DNA of 64,000 bases, taken from positions 80,532,472-80,596,471 of the forward strand of contig CM055816.1 in NCBI GenBank assembly GCA_029582265.1. Direction: 5' to 3'. Within the stretch, counting starts at the first letter, position 1, and each line of letters begins with the position of its first letter. This document shows, piece by piece, positions 13,001 through 25,019 of this stretch. The DNA comes from Zoroaster sp. YZ-2022 (Eukaryota > Echinodermata > Asteroidea > Forcipulatida > Zoroasteridae). Under the pieces are notes generated by a model. The model saw only the letters and a program-made list of their open reading frames with translations, had not been told where the DNA came from and did no database searches. The position numbers and the translations under genes were made by a program.

Positions 13001-14149
13001 CATACAGATGCAATATGCCAAAAATCTCCGTCTCTGTAGTACACGAAAGTAGTATGTGTGCAGCAAAATTTTTCACGTTTGAGGAGGTGCAGTGTGCAAT
13101 TGTGCAGTGATTTTTGTGCAGTTTGTAATGGCAATACCACACAGTGCACCACAGTGCACTGGAGCAATGAGGAGGAGCAGTGCACTTTGTGGTGGGAGGT
13201 GTGCAATTTATGCGGCGGTGGGTGGTGGGGGTAAATGGAGCAATTTTTCCGTAATTTTTATTTTTATGACGTCATTTCGGCCAAGTAAAAAATAATTGTG
13301 TTTCACCCTCCACCACAAAGCTGCACCACCCACCACAAGTGCAAATCTCCTCCTCATTGCTCAGTGCACTGTGGTACTGTGCTATTACAACCTGCACCAG
13401 TCACTGCAGACAAATTGCACACTGCTCCACCTCAAACGTGGCACGATTTGCTGCACACATGATTGAAAAAAATTCAATTTTTCTTTTTCAATTTTTGTAT
13501 TATTATGTTTTATGACGTCATCAGACATACAACGATACTGTACACAAATACTGCACACAACTGCACACAAAATACTGCACTACTCTCCTCCACACAAACT
13601 GCACACAAAATTAAAGGTGGAGGTGTGCAGTTTGATGGAGGAGATAGTGCAAGCGCATCACTGCAGACAAACAACAAATAAATGAATGAATGAAATTACT
13701 GTCAGTATCGCGCACAGTATCGCGCGCACAGTATCGATTCTACTGTTAATACGTTCTTTATTACATTTCATTAACAGAGGGCGCTATTAATTAATTATGC
13801 TTGTCAGTTTTTTCCTTTAAAGGTTTTTCCCGCATTACTTTCTGGCTACAATCATTCGTTTCACAGAAGTATAAAATCCACCCCGGCGTGTTCTCATACC
13901 TTTTGTAATGTTTTTTGTTGTTGTAATTTTTATTTTTAATTTTTTTTTATTATTTTATATTCCTTAAGGGAAGTAGAAAGGAAGGGACAACAACGTACGA
14001 CAGACAAATGAACGACTGTACATGAAGCTTTTCAAGTATGATTTGTTAAATTTAATTTTAACACCAACAGCAATCTTTGACATCAATATATTTACAGATG
14101 GTTTTTATATTGGTTTTAAATTGGAAAACATTTGATAAACTGAAAACAT

Positions 14150-14154
<5 letters not shown>

Positions 14155-14247
<93 letters not shown>
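14155..14247 (+). repeat. (ATT)n microsatellite
   Basis: About 30 uninterrupted ATT units at the inner end of foldback arm 1. The mirror arm carries a shorter (AAT)n run at 15,727-15,789, so the two arms have diverged in repeat length. Confidence 0.97.
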
Positions 14248-14300
14248 GTTATTTTAAATTCTAACTGAATTTTACAGGTATGACTCATTTCTTATTCTCT

Positions 14301-14845
14301 GAGTAAAGACTGAATGAGTAAAGACTGAATGAGTAAAGACTGAATGAGTAAAGATTCAATGAGTAAAGACTGAATGAGTAAAGACTGAATGAGTAAAGAC
14401 TGAATGAGTAAAGACTCAATGAGTAAAGACTCAATGAGTAAAGATTCAATGAGTAAAGATTCAATGAGTAAAGACTGAATGAGTAAAGACTCAATGAGTA
14501 AAGACTGATTGAGTAAAGACTCAATGAGTAAAGACTCAATGAGTAAAGACTCAATGAGTAAAGATTCAATGAGTAAAGACTCAATGAGTAAAGATTCAAT
14601 GAGTAAAAGATTCAATGAGTAAAGACTCAATGAGTAAAGATTCAATGAGTAAAGACTCAATGAGTAAAGATTCAATGAGTAAAGACTCAATGAGTAAAGA
14701 TTCAATAACTAAAGACTGAATGAGTAAAGACTCAATGAGTAAAGACTCAATGAGTAAAGACTCAATGAGTAAAGATTCAATGAGTAAAGACTCAATGAGT
14801 AAAGACTGAATGAGTAAAGATTCAATGAGTAAAGATTCAATGAGA
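14301..14845 (+). repeat. 15-bp minisatellite (GAGTAAAGACTCAAT)
   Basis: About 36 tandem copies of GAGTAAAGACTCAAT with C/T and C/G variants at two positions. Because the unit is exactly five codons, several frames stay open through the array; those five-residue-repeat open frames (SLYSL, LLIES types) are artefacts. One unit has an extra A near 14,607, and one reads AACTAAAGACTGAAT near 14,706. Confidence 0.95.
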
Positions 14846-15728
14846 TTACCAAAGCACGATGGGAAAAAGGTAAAAGGCGTGAAAGATCAAGCCAAGGAAA
14901 AAGCCAATAGGAAAACCCTTTGGCAGTCAAGCGAATCTTTTCAACAAATACAAGGATTTTTTTGTCAAGTTACCTACATCTGAAAGATAATGGGACTCAT
15001 CAGGATATTGCGGAAGATCTCGAAGAAAAAGTAAATAAAGGCATGGAAGTAAACAGCTCTGAACAAAGTAATGCCTAAACACCACACCAAATTTGACGGA
15101 CTACTACTTCCAACTAAATGAGGATGAAGAGAACGAGGATGAAGAGAACGAGTGATGAAGAGAACTAGGAAGAGTGATAATTAAAGACCAGATGTTTCAG
15201 AAAGACTACTGTAATTTAAAAAAAAAAAAAAAAAACATCTATAATAGTGTTTTTTGGTAGGAATAAAAAAATCTATAAAATAACCACCTCTGTTAGTCTT
15301 ACAGTAATCCTTATGGTTATTTTACACTATTACACAATTACATCAAGGGCAGTGACAACTTAATTTTGAAGAAAATGAGTGCCTCTGCATGGGTTCTAAA
15401 CTTCTGGGTGACTGTCTATTCATCTTTAAAATAGACAGTGTATTGTGAACTACAGGCCTGACATTCTAAAAGCGGGCCGTTGTTTCATGTAAGATACACA
15501 ACTGTATTATGAGCCCTAATATCCGACTTCATTTACGGTTTCGTTGACGGTACACGCAACGAAATTCCAAGTTCCTGAGTAGTTCATTGAAGCGGAAATA
15601 TAATCCAAAACACTTCGTCCCATGTGCTCGGTATGAACGAGTGAGATGTGTAAATCTATCGTGTTACATTTATTGCAAGGAGTGTAGACTCTTAATCCCT
15701 GTAAAATTCAGTTAGAATTTAAAATAAC

Positions 15729-15793
<65 letters not shown>

Positions 15794-16570
15794 ATGTTTT
15801 CAGTTTATCAAATGTTTTCCAATTTAAAACCAATATAAAAACCATCTGTAAATATATTGATGTCAAAGATTGCTGTTGGTGTTAAAATTAAATTTAACAA
15901 ATCATACTGAATAGCTTCATGTACAGTCGTTCTTTGTCTGTCTTCGTACGTTGTTGTCCCTCCCCTTTCTACTTCCCTTAAGGAATATAAAATAATATTT
16001 TAAAAAAAATAAAAAAAAATAAAAAAAACATTACAAAAGGTATGAGAACACGCCGGGGTGGATTTTATACTTCTGTGAAACGAATGATTGTAGCCAGAAA
16101 GTAATGCGGGAAAAACCTTTAAAGGAAAAAACTGACAAGCATAATTAATTAATAGCGCCCTCTGTTAATGAAATGTAATAAAGAACGTTTTAACAGTAGA
16201 ATCGATACTGTGCGCGCGATACTGACAGTAATTTCATTCATTCATTTATTTGTTGTTTGTCTGCAGTGATGCGCTTGCACATTCTCCACACACAAACTGC
16301 ACACCCACCTTTAATTTTGTGTGCAGTTTGTGTGGGGAGTAATGCTGTATTGTGTGCAGTTGTGTGCAGTATTTTGTGTACAGTATCGTTGTATGTCTGA
16401 TGACGTCATATAAAAAAAAATAAAAATTGAAAAAATAAAATTGAAAAAAAATTCAATCATGTGTGCCGCAAATCATGCCACGTTTGAGGTGGAGCAGTGT
16501 GCAATTTTGTCTGCAGTGATTTTGTGCAGTTTGTAATGGCAATACCACACAGTGCACCATAGTCTTGGCT

Positions 16571-16740
16571 CAAGACGTTGTTGCTAATTTTTCGCTGCGT
16601 CGCGATCTCATCACCTGCATGCAGCAGACCGCCGGCCGCGCTCGCATTGTCCGTTTCGTAAATCGAACAATAGAGGGCGCTTTTCCAAAAACCTGATTTT
16701 TCTACAAACGTAACCTCCTCATATCAGAACAACGTCTTGG
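16571..16740. mobile_element. Small TIR element, CAAGACGTTGTT ends
   Basis: The ends CAAGACGTTGTT (16,571) and AACAACGTCTTG (to 16,739) are inverted repeats around a 145-base interior containing AGAGGGCGC. A related element with CAAGACGTTCTTC ends lies at 21,618-21,731. Both abut a copy of the GTGCAC-rich foldback unit, so they may be parts of one composite element. Confidence 0.55.
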
Positions 16741-17051
16741 CACTTTCATCTCGTGTCACGTGACATAGCAACTGTGACCTCTGGTGAATTAATATATATT
16801 CATTAAAGGTCAGAATAAAGAAGCACGCACGCGCACAAGAATGAGTTGAAAGTTTGATGACGTCAAGTATAGTTAGGTGCACATACACACGTACACAGCA
16901 CACAGACACAACTTTGATAATGAACTAGCTCGTATACTATAGTCGGAGCGAGCCTTGTAAGGCTTGCGCTAGCCTAGCTAGCTCCGGCTCTCCCCGGCCG
17001 CCCGTGGTGTGGCAAATGCGAGGTCTTCGATGTACATTGTTGATTTTGAGA

Positions 17052-17437
17052 ATGGCTTCGGCTTCGGCTTCGGCTGAAGACTCCACGAAAATTAGGGTAA
17101 AAAGAAAACCACGCTGGTGTTTAATTTGTAATTGGGATTTGTTTACTTGTAAGCGATATTCGACATTAGCGACAAAAGCGAGGAAAAATCCGTCATTTCT
17201 AGCCTTGTTTAAGTTGTTAAGCGACATTGTTGAGGATTCCGTCGTACCGTCGACGTCGTCTACACCATTTATATGCGATAGCTGTGACAAAGGTTGAACA
17301 AATAAGCACGTCGTTCTATCAGCAGCGATGATGCCGAGAATTATGGTCGGACGACTCCAACACAAAGACACAGTCCGCAAAAACGCAGTCAAGTCACCCC
17401 AAGGAGTGAGCTCACCGGGACCCCTTCAACACGAAAA
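17052..17437 (+). CDS. Candidate first exon, small CxxC (ZAD-like) protein
   Basis: An ATG at 17,052 opens a frame beginning MASASASAEDST, followed by a basic stretch, a CLIC pair (CxxC) and, about 60 residues later, a CDSC pair (CxxC) just before a stop at 17,295. Two CxxC pairs at that spacing resemble treble-clef or ZAD-type zinc-binding N-termini; the class is inference. Past the stop another frame stays open (ISSDDAENYGRTTPTQ...) and ends in a good donor AAAA|GTAAGT at 17,437. Joining it to the CxxC frame would need two frame changes, so this is a broken gene, an error-containing one, or the short frame is complete. The block is much richer in CpG than its surroundings, as expected for a promoter and first exon. 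Confidence 0.4.
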
Positions 17438-17924
17438 GTAAGTAACTCTAAGCCCCAAAATGCACATCCACATATTTATTCCTTGTATTTGTTTTGTTGT
17501 TTTTCACCCTCCCATGCCTGCATGAGCCACGGACGGCTCAGTGTCTGAAAAATTTGTCCACCGAAAAAATTAATGACATTGACAATGTTTGACCCAGCTG
17601 TTTAATGTAAAGAAAATTATTTTCACCCTGAAAGTGAAACTGAAAGCTTTTATTACAACTGATAAATACTGTTAGAAAGGGTTTCATCTTAGAAAATGTA
17701 CATATCTCAGTACTTAGAATAACATTGCTGCCTCATGTCAATTTAACTAATAGAATATGCCAAAATCATTTACTCATAGGCCCTACTAGTTTTTCAAACA
17801 TTATGAGGGAATTTGCACCGGCTTTTATTGCACTTATGTATTGGAATGAACATACTCTTTCAAAAACTGATGATGCCTTAGTGTGTCTACTCTTTGTTGT
17901 AATTCATGCTGTTTTCCCCAACAG

Positions 17925-17978
17925 CCATTGAAGAAAAGACTCAGTTTTGACCAACAATCAACCAGAGTTAGAGCTGAG
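17925..17978 (+). CDS. Candidate second exon of the CxxC gene
   Basis: The sequence CCCCAACAG| precedes an 18-codon open exon (PLKKRLSFDQQSTRVRAE) ending GAG|GTAAAT. It is phase 0 at both ends and so joins in phase to the exon end at 17,437 (TPSTRK|PLKK). Basic and serine-rich, no domain recognised. The next possible exon lies in inverted-repeat arm 1 and carries an early stop, so the gene's 3' end is not resolved. Confidence 0.4.
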
Positions 17979-18594
17979 GTAAATATACAAGTTTTAAAAC
18001 CAAACATTTGCATGTAGTGACAGTTTTATTTTAAAAAGGTATGTATCACTATCAGGCATGCTGACTCTAAAAGGGGAGATTTTTCTAATGCATTCATTAC
18101 ATTTTTCCTCATAATGCCATTACAAACTTCTCATGTGGGTTATGAGTGAGTCAAATTGTTTATGGAATTAAGTCAATGGGTGGCACCAGCTGAGATTATA
18201 AGATTACTCATCTGGAAATTATGTTGACACAAAAGCTTTGAGAGAGCACCAAGTCTTCTTTGTTATATTTTGAATGTCTTTTTTAGAGCCACACATGTCT
18301 GACAATTCCAACCACTTCTCTGAAGTAAAGTAAACACTTTGTTCTGGACAAAGCACAATGATTTGCATACATTAAGTAGGTATACAATAAGGATATTATT
18401 GACTACCTCCTGAGATGAAACCCTTACATACAAATACATACTGTTTACTACATTGAACCTCCATAATTTACCTGATAGTTTACCTGAGATGGGGGATTCT
18501 TCAAACTATTGTATGAACAGACGTGCAAATTACATGAGGGACATGGAACAACAGTGATAAAGCAATGCATTCACTGCCTGAATTCACACTATTT

Positions 18595-21215
18595 GTCACA
18601 GAGATAATCTAAAACTAGCACTCCAATTCCATGCCCTGTTGATCGTGACCGTTGTCCTCTTAAAGGGAAAATACAACATTGGTTATAATTTGAAGTGTGT
18701 GTGTGAATGATAAGTGTACTGTAGCACTATTAGTCAAAGTAGCTTTACATGTGTTATTCATGGCTGGCTATTGTGTTATTTATAGCTTTGTGGTCAGTTT
18801 CATTTCTCAACTGCTAGAGTAATCAGTTCAATGTAATATTTCTTTTGTAAGATTATATACATGTTTGTTCATGTTTGGTCCATAGATGAGATGAAGGGAG
18901 ATGGAGACAGAGACGAATGCTCAGTTCATCATGTCACCTACGTATGTGAATGAATGGGGGTCAGTAAACGGAAGCCTACAACATCCCACTAACTAGCAGA
19001 CATTCCACTGAATAAGAGTTTTCTCAAGAAGATTACCTACTATATCAACTTCAGGTTTGTTACAGGTGCCATCCAATCAAAAGTTTCTAGGAAGTATAGA
19101 GGACATGTCGTACTTTCAAGACCTCAAAATTGACAGCCCTCAACCCCCCCCCCCCCCACCCATACTAAGTCCTCTATTAGTATTATGTACTACGTTTAAC
19201 ATGTTGTGATTTTGAAGCTTTACATGGTTGAGAACAGTAGGAGTAAGGAGGAATTATCTATTCAAGAATAGTAAATAGTATTGGTTCCTGACAAGAACTG
19301 GCAGTGACATTACTTTGTTTCAATCAGTGTACTCCGATTGTCTTCAGGGGATGAAGATGATCAGAGTATACCGATGGAAACTTATCTCACCACCAGTTCT
19401 TGTAAGAGCCAACACTATTAAACTGTAGAGGTAGTTACATGGTGCTACCACAAACCTCATTATATGCATAATGATATTGACACAAGCCCAACACATGCTT
19501 TTCAAAAAAACCATGCCAGATGATAAATCAACATGTAAAACACTCATATGAAAATAGATTGCCAGGGTTGTAGGTAGCCAGATCAACTTATTCAGCGTTA
19601 TTATGGGCATAATTAGTCACAAAGTTGATTTATGGTAGTAACTGGATTAAACGTGCATCAAAGGACAGGAAGTTGGGGTTAAATTGATTGGTGAAGACAC
19701 TGAATCATGGAGGAGCATACAAACATTTCCCCTTTCTTTGTATTTCCAACTTTACCAAGGAAAAGTTACCTGTGAGAGACGAGTCTTTTCACTCCTGATA
19801 TTTCCATTTCCAGGTTGTAAATAATTTTCGCTACATGGAAATGAAAGTTTGCTAATAATTGAGCATTTCATCCATGTTCATGTACCACAGTCTACTCAAA
19901 TAGCTAATGTCTGCAGTTTTCAAAGCTTGTATGGATATTAGCTAATTAACCTTTCATTAGAAAACAAGCTTATAACTACTACATGATAACGTTGCAAGAA
20001 AGTTTTGCATTCATGCTTTCCTCTTTCCTGCCCTCAGCAGAAGAGTTGTCAAAAGTAAATAATTCAAAAGGCCACAAGTTGTAATTAGCTGAATTGACAA
20101 TTCAAACAAAATGAAATGTAATTACATCCACTTGATTAAATCTGATAATTGCTTGTCCTTTTCATTTTGTTTATGGAAAAACCTTTAAATTCTAGATTTA
20201 GATAAAGCCAACATTGGTATTTGTGTCTTGGTATTAAGTATTGTACAAAAATATATTTAATTGATGGACTGCATGTTTATATACCGAGAGTGATCTTTAT
20301 TTATAATATACTTCACTTTCAACTCAAGTTTATAATGAACAGAAATATGATAAATTGACAATGATAGTGACACTGTCATCAAGCATCTCCTTATTGTGAC
20401 GTGCTTATAAATTGTCTTTGTTTTCACCTATACTGCAAATTAAACATCATTTATAAAATTTGAAAAACAAATTTACATTGCTTTTTACATGTTCAAGGTT
20501 GTACACATAAAATGTATTTGGCAAAATGTCTGTAGCTGCATTCAATCTATAGAATTATAAGCTAAAGATCAGATGCCATTTTTGTACATAAATGTTTAGA
20601 CATTGAAATAAATAATCAAGAGTTGTATGGGTGCTTGTATATTGCTAATAAAACAATGAAATACATATTTATTTTAACTGTCCATTTGGTTTTATGACTG
20701 ACTTTTGTGGTTCCACTCTTCCCTCCCCCCCCCCCCCACAATAAATTAAAACCACTTTGCTGACCTGCCTATTGTAAACAACCTAATAATGAGTGTACAT
20801 GGCTTTACACATGTAACAAGTGAAATGACTTCAGTATAAATGAACCCAACCATGATCCTTTGTTGACAAGAAAACGGAATCAAATGTATGTACGATTTAG
20901 AATAGGTGACATTCAGGGGCTGTCATTGGAATCGGTAATTTTGGAATAAAATGCCCCCCCCCCCCCAGTTCTTGGTGATAGCATGTACTGCCACTGGTGA
21001 TGAACCGACACATTTGTTTTCTAAAATTCTTTGGACTATCATTGCAGCACTATAGAATCCAAGAACTAAGGAGGGGAGGGGAGGGGAGGGGCAAACAAGC
21101 ATTATGTCAAGAATCACACCCAGCATCAATTCTGCATAGCTGAAGTACCAAGATGTTTCTGTCCTCTTTCTGAAAAAGATTTAAGATTGAAAAGAGGAGT
21201 AAGGTCAACTTTATT
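18595..21215 (+). repeat. Large inverted repeat, arm 1
   Basis: This segment is an inverted, diverged copy of 39,600-43,213. Shared landmarks, read in opposite orientation, include ATTCCATGCCCTGTTGATCG (18,625), the TTCATCATGTCACCTACG exon (about 18,930), GACATTCCACTGAATAAGAG (19,005), a C-run before the 19,160 region, GTATACC..ATGGAAA..ATC (19,370), and CAGTGGCAGTACATGC..CTTGG (20,970-21,060). It lacks about 780 bases present in arm 2 (42,362-43,138). No intact gene is seen in this arm. The minus-strand exon of arm 2 is broken here by a stop and an indel. Confidence 0.85.
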
Positions 21216-21617
21216 AACCTGAATTTTGCTTTTTGAAGAAAACTTTCCAAAAATGATTCTCTATCATTCTATCAAGCCCATTTTTTGCTCTTTTAGGGCG
21301 GTGTGTACCTTAAACATCACAACACAAACCATAATGATTTGAACACAATCATCACGGTCGCGACTCGTCCATGGCGACCGGCTCGACTATACGCACGTAC
21401 ATACACATACGTACACACACGTCATGTAGTAACTAGTATGTACATTATACACTTTTCTCTAATGTTGGTCGTTCAGGTACTAGACTGCTCGCTTGTTGCC
21501 CGCCGCAGAAATAAATTATGCAAATGAGCTACGTCATAACTATTTCGTGTGGCGCGCATGGCTGACCATGAAGTACCCGGATGTTCCGCTGTTTTCCGGG
21601 CAGTTTTAACAGTTTCA

Positions 21618-22078
21618 CAAGACGTTCTTCCTAACCGATTTGAGAATACGCCCTCTATTGGCGGAAATGTCGCGCCGCCGTGTAGTACATACAACAGTAG
21701 TAGTACAACTAAAAAATGTACGAACGTCTTGACAAGACTAAGTGCACCACAGTGCACTGGAGCAATGAGGAGGAGATTTGCACTTTGTGGTGGGTGGTGT
21801 GCAGTTTGTGGTGGAGGGTGGTAAAACAATTTTTGTTTTACTTGGCCGAAAATGACGTCATAAAAATAAAAATAAATTACGGAAAAATTGCTCCATTTAC
21901 CCCCACCACCCACCGCCGCATAAATTGCACACCTCCCACCACAAAGTGCACTGCTCCTCCTCATTGCTCCAGTGCACTGTGGTGCACTGTGTGGTATTGC
22001 CATTACAAACTGCACAAAAATCACTGCACAAATTGCACACTGCACCTCCTCAAACGTGGCAAAATTTGCTGCACACAT
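21618..22078. mobile_element. CAAGACGTT TIR element plus GTGCAC-rich hairpin copy
   Basis: CAAGACGTTCTTC (21,618) and GAACGTCTTG (to 21,731) flank a 90-base interior with a CGCCCTCTATTGGCGG motif. Directly after it, 21,735-22,078 is the reverse complement of 13,030-13,440: TGCACCACAGTGCACTGGAGC, ACTTTGTGGTGGG, TGACGTCA, CCACCACCCACCGCCGCATA and the same words inverted at the other end. It is itself a long imperfect hairpin. Confidence 0.65.
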
Positions 22079-22114
22079 ACTACTCACGAAGGTGAAAGTT
22101 CAACCTGGGCTAAT

Positions 22115-22887
22115 TCTCGTCGTGCTTCTCGTGAGCTTATAATGTACAACATACATTGTAACCGATATCTGGCCCGGCTGTGATTGTTTTCTGCAGTACA
22201 CTTCCTCAACTATAATGCATTTGTATACTAAAATGAATTGTTGACATTATTTTGAAGAAAACAAATTTAAACCAAGTCTTAACTCGATATCTTCTGTTTG
22301 CAGGGCGCTCGTTCTAACAACTAGATTGCCATGCCACTTGACTTTGGTGGTGAATTAATTATTGAAGAACATTTTTTAATTAAATTTCTACGCCAATTTC
22401 TAAGCGCTTGACGTGACTTGACCGGGTCAGATCACTAGATATAGAATAAAATAACTAGATTGGCCGCGCGTGCTTACGTACCATTCACTGTGCACAAAAT
22501 GTTCTTGCTCTCTTCATTAACGCGCTGAAAAGTCACGTGCATGGGGCCACGTAAAAACAAACTACTGATTGGGAAGTAAACATCTTGATTATTAGCATTT
22601 AGGTTTTTATTATTCAGAATAATCTACAAAATGTTTGGCAAAGTGCAATACGTTGATAATATTCAATTTACTATTTGAAAACAGTCACTGTTCAGTAGTG
22701 CCACTCATCACGTCAGCAACCTGTGCTTTAGTATAGTTTAGGCCCACACGTCACCAATGGCGGCGCCCAGTCAGAACCAGCTTTACGTACGTGCGTCCGA
22801 TCTAGTTATTATGTTACAATGTATCGGTTACAAATATCAGTTACAATGTACTACATTATAAGCTCACGATGAGAGTGCATCTTTAAC
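22115..22887. mobile_element. TIR element, CGTGAGCTTATAATGTA ends
   Basis: CGTGAGCTTATAATGTACAAC.. at 22,130 is inverted as TACATTATAAGCTCACG at 22,852-22,868, followed by AGAGTGCATCTTTAA. A single related end (AGATGCACTCTCGTC..CGTGAGATTATAATGTA) lies at 26,853. No coding frame inside. Non-autonomous DNA transposon. Confidence 0.6.
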
Positions 22888-22940
22888 CCTCATGTCAAGA
22901 AGTTCGTTTTTAAACACCATTTCAGTACTGTAGTGGGTAA

Positions 22941-23503
22941 TGCCCCAGTCACATTTGCCCTACGGCTAGGATACGGCAGCCGTAGACCCCCAAAATGGAG
23001 AGATACCTGCGGCGGCCGCAGAGGATTTGCGGGGGCCTCAGGGTGGCCTGGGCGTATCCTCATCTTTTACGGACCGTAGGTCGCCGTGAGATTATAGCGC
23101 GGCGTTATAACTTTTTTCTTTTCCAGGTTCGCCGTAGCAATTAGACACGCCGTAGCCATAAATACTCCAGGCGCTGACGTCAGTCTGGCCGCAGGGTCGC
23201 CGTACGCTCGCCGTAGGGTCTCCCTGCGGCGACCGTACGGCGACCGTGGGTCTGCCGTGCTATTTGTCAAAACCCTACGGCCGCCGCAGGGTCGCCTTGA
23301 GGCAACCGTGCGTCATCACTTAAAAGGCCGTACGGCAGTCGCATGTTTTCTGTCTCCAAAAATTCTAAATACGCCGTGCGGCTACCTTTACATATGTGAC
23401 TGCTAGTGTATGACACCGTGGGAATGCTGCGGCGGCCCGATAATTGCTACTGGCCGTAGATATTATAGACCCTACGGCCGCCTTGGCAAATGTGACTGGG
23501 GCA
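22941..23503. mobile_element. GC-rich TIR element, TGCCCCAGTCACATTTGCC ends
   Basis: The ends TGCCCCAGTCACATTTGCC (22,941) and GGCAAATGTGACTGGGGCA (to 23,503) are perfect inverted repeats. The interior is built from degenerate GC-rich words (CCGTAGGGTCGCCGTACGG, GCGGCCGCAG) in both orientations, so it can fold on itself along most of its length. Its base composition is far from the AT-rich background. No coding capacity. Confidence 0.85.
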
Positions 23504-23963
23504 TAACGATGCGAACACTAAGGGCCGTTTGAAATTTGAAAATGAATGTCACGCATATCCGTGACACACGATGGCGCTGTTTTGTTAGAGCACAACGGGA
23601 ACTCGGTGGCACATAGCAGCACAAAGCAAAAAACCCAAATATTGACCCAAAAAACAGTGGTTTTCTCAAAAGGTTTACTGATTAGTAACCAAACACTCAG
23701 TTAACAAGACAATACAACTGATTTGTTCATGAATATGCAAAAACGCCTAAAAGGAAAAACTACGCTTGTGTACGTTTCTAGAGCGACATATCCACCATAT
23801 TTACTTAATAGAGTTTTAAAAGTAAACTTAGTTGAATATGGAACTTAGCTGTTTACATTGCATTTTAGATCATGTAAGCATTTTTAACATTTTAACATTT
23901 CAATATTCTGCGGTGTTTTAAAATAAGCTTTGTTGATGAATTTTGCAATTATTGATGTTAGGC

Positions 23964-24362
23964 AAAAAAGTCTCTGGTTTACGGTCCTAGGTCGGCTTAA
24001 AATTCAGTGCGGTGACCCGTTTTTATTTATTTTTTATTTATTTTTTATTTATTATTTATTTATTTATTGTATTATTATTACTTTTTTATTTATGAAGTGA
24101 TACATTGTACATGTATATACGTGGTTACGGAATTTCCCCATACATAATTATGGTGGGTAAGAGAGGCCGCACATATCAGATAAACGTTCATATCACTAGG
24201 CTTATAATAATGTGAAATAATAGTCGTTTAAAACACAGCGCAGCAGAAACACAATCAATCCAGCAATTTTGGCTGCAATTTTAGAAAAAATAATAATAAT
24301 AAATAAAATGCCGACACGCGGGTCTGAAGCGACGCCTGCGGGGCCAAAAACCAGAGACTTTT
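23964..24362. mobile_element. TIR element copy A, GTCTCTGGTTT ends
   Basis: AAAAAAGTCTCTGGTTT at the left is inverted as AAAACCAGAGACTT at the right. The interior shares GGTGGCTAAGAGAGGCCGCAC (here GGTGGGTAAGAGAGGCCGCAC) and CGACACGCGGGTCTGAAGC with copy B at 29,292-29,598. Same family, no coding frame. Confidence 0.7.
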
Positions 24363-24481
24363 GTGTATTGGTCTTAGCTGCTTATATTGCTTTTTCAATT
24401 TAGATTTTAGATTACAATTTAAATTTTCAATTTCAGTTTTCAATTTTCATAATTGCTTGAAAGTATTACTATAATGAGTTT

Positions 24482-25019
24482 TAAAGGGATTGTACAGCAT
24501 TGGTTATAACCAGATTAGCAAATTGTCCAATTATTATCTAAAAGCTTACTTGGTGTTACGTTAGTATCAGTTATCATGAGAAATTATTTCTTCTCAATAA
24601 TTTTCATCTTGATGAGAGAAAAAAACAATTATTTTGCTGAATTTCGAAAAATTGTCGTCCGGCAACTTTTTGAAAAACCTAAAACATAAAGACAAACATG
24701 AATAGTGAAAACACGAAATTTAATTATTATCTAAAAGCTTACTTGGTGTAAACTATCATTCATCATGAGAAATTATTTCTTTTCAAACACTTTAATCTTG
24801 ATGAGAAAAAAAAAAACATTTGTAATGTTGAATTTCAAAAAGTTGTTGTCCGGCAGCTTTTTGAAAAACACACAATAACTATTTTTCGTTATTTTCTCCA
24901 AAACGTAAACACCTGTTATAATGAAACTTTCACGGGTTAGTTTGATGTTATATTTCTTGTAAACTAGATGATTGAAATGAACGTACGTTTCCATATACCA
25001 ATGTTATACCTTCCCTTGA
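24482..25019. mobile_element. TIR element, AAAGGGAAGGTACAACATTGGT family, copy 1
   Basis: Left end AAAGGGATTGTACAGCATTGG and right end CCAATGTTATACCTTCCCTT are inverted relatives. The interior has two diverged repeats of TATCTAAAAGCTTACTTGGTGT and of the GTTGTCCGGCAGCTTTTTGAAAAAC block. Further copies are at 25,924-26,356 and 42,828-43,143. Confidence 0.7.

Larger units (their letters stand above)
13030..16560. mobile_element. Foldback element with about 0.9-kb inverted arms
   Basis: Arm 1 (about 13,364-14,277) and arm 2 (about 15,701-16,560) are inverted copies. Both contain the GTGCAG/TGCACA-rich end, a TGACGTCA site, a TATCGCGCGCACAGTATCG segment, GAGGGCGCTATTAATTAATTA, a TTCCCGCATTACTTTC block and an (ATT)n run next to the loop. 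The loop (14,278-15,700) has a 15-bp minisatellite and an unremarkable AT-rich stretch. A further hairpin (13,030-13,440) at the left is repeated at 21,735-22,078. No transposase is visible, so the element is non-autonomous. Confidence 0.75.

Noticed and set aside
14301..14845. Possible CRISPR-like array
   Set aside because: Units are contiguous 15-mers with no unique spacers, in a eukaryotic genome.
14058..14930. Poly-Ile and five-residue-repeat (SLYSL, LLIES) frames
   Set aside because: Direct products of (ATT)n and of a 15-bp repeat that is a multiple of three.
16937..17392. 151-residue minus-strand frame opposite the CxxC exon
   Set aside because: No domain or splice sites; the plus strand has the CxxC pairs, CpG-rich start and phase-matched donor.
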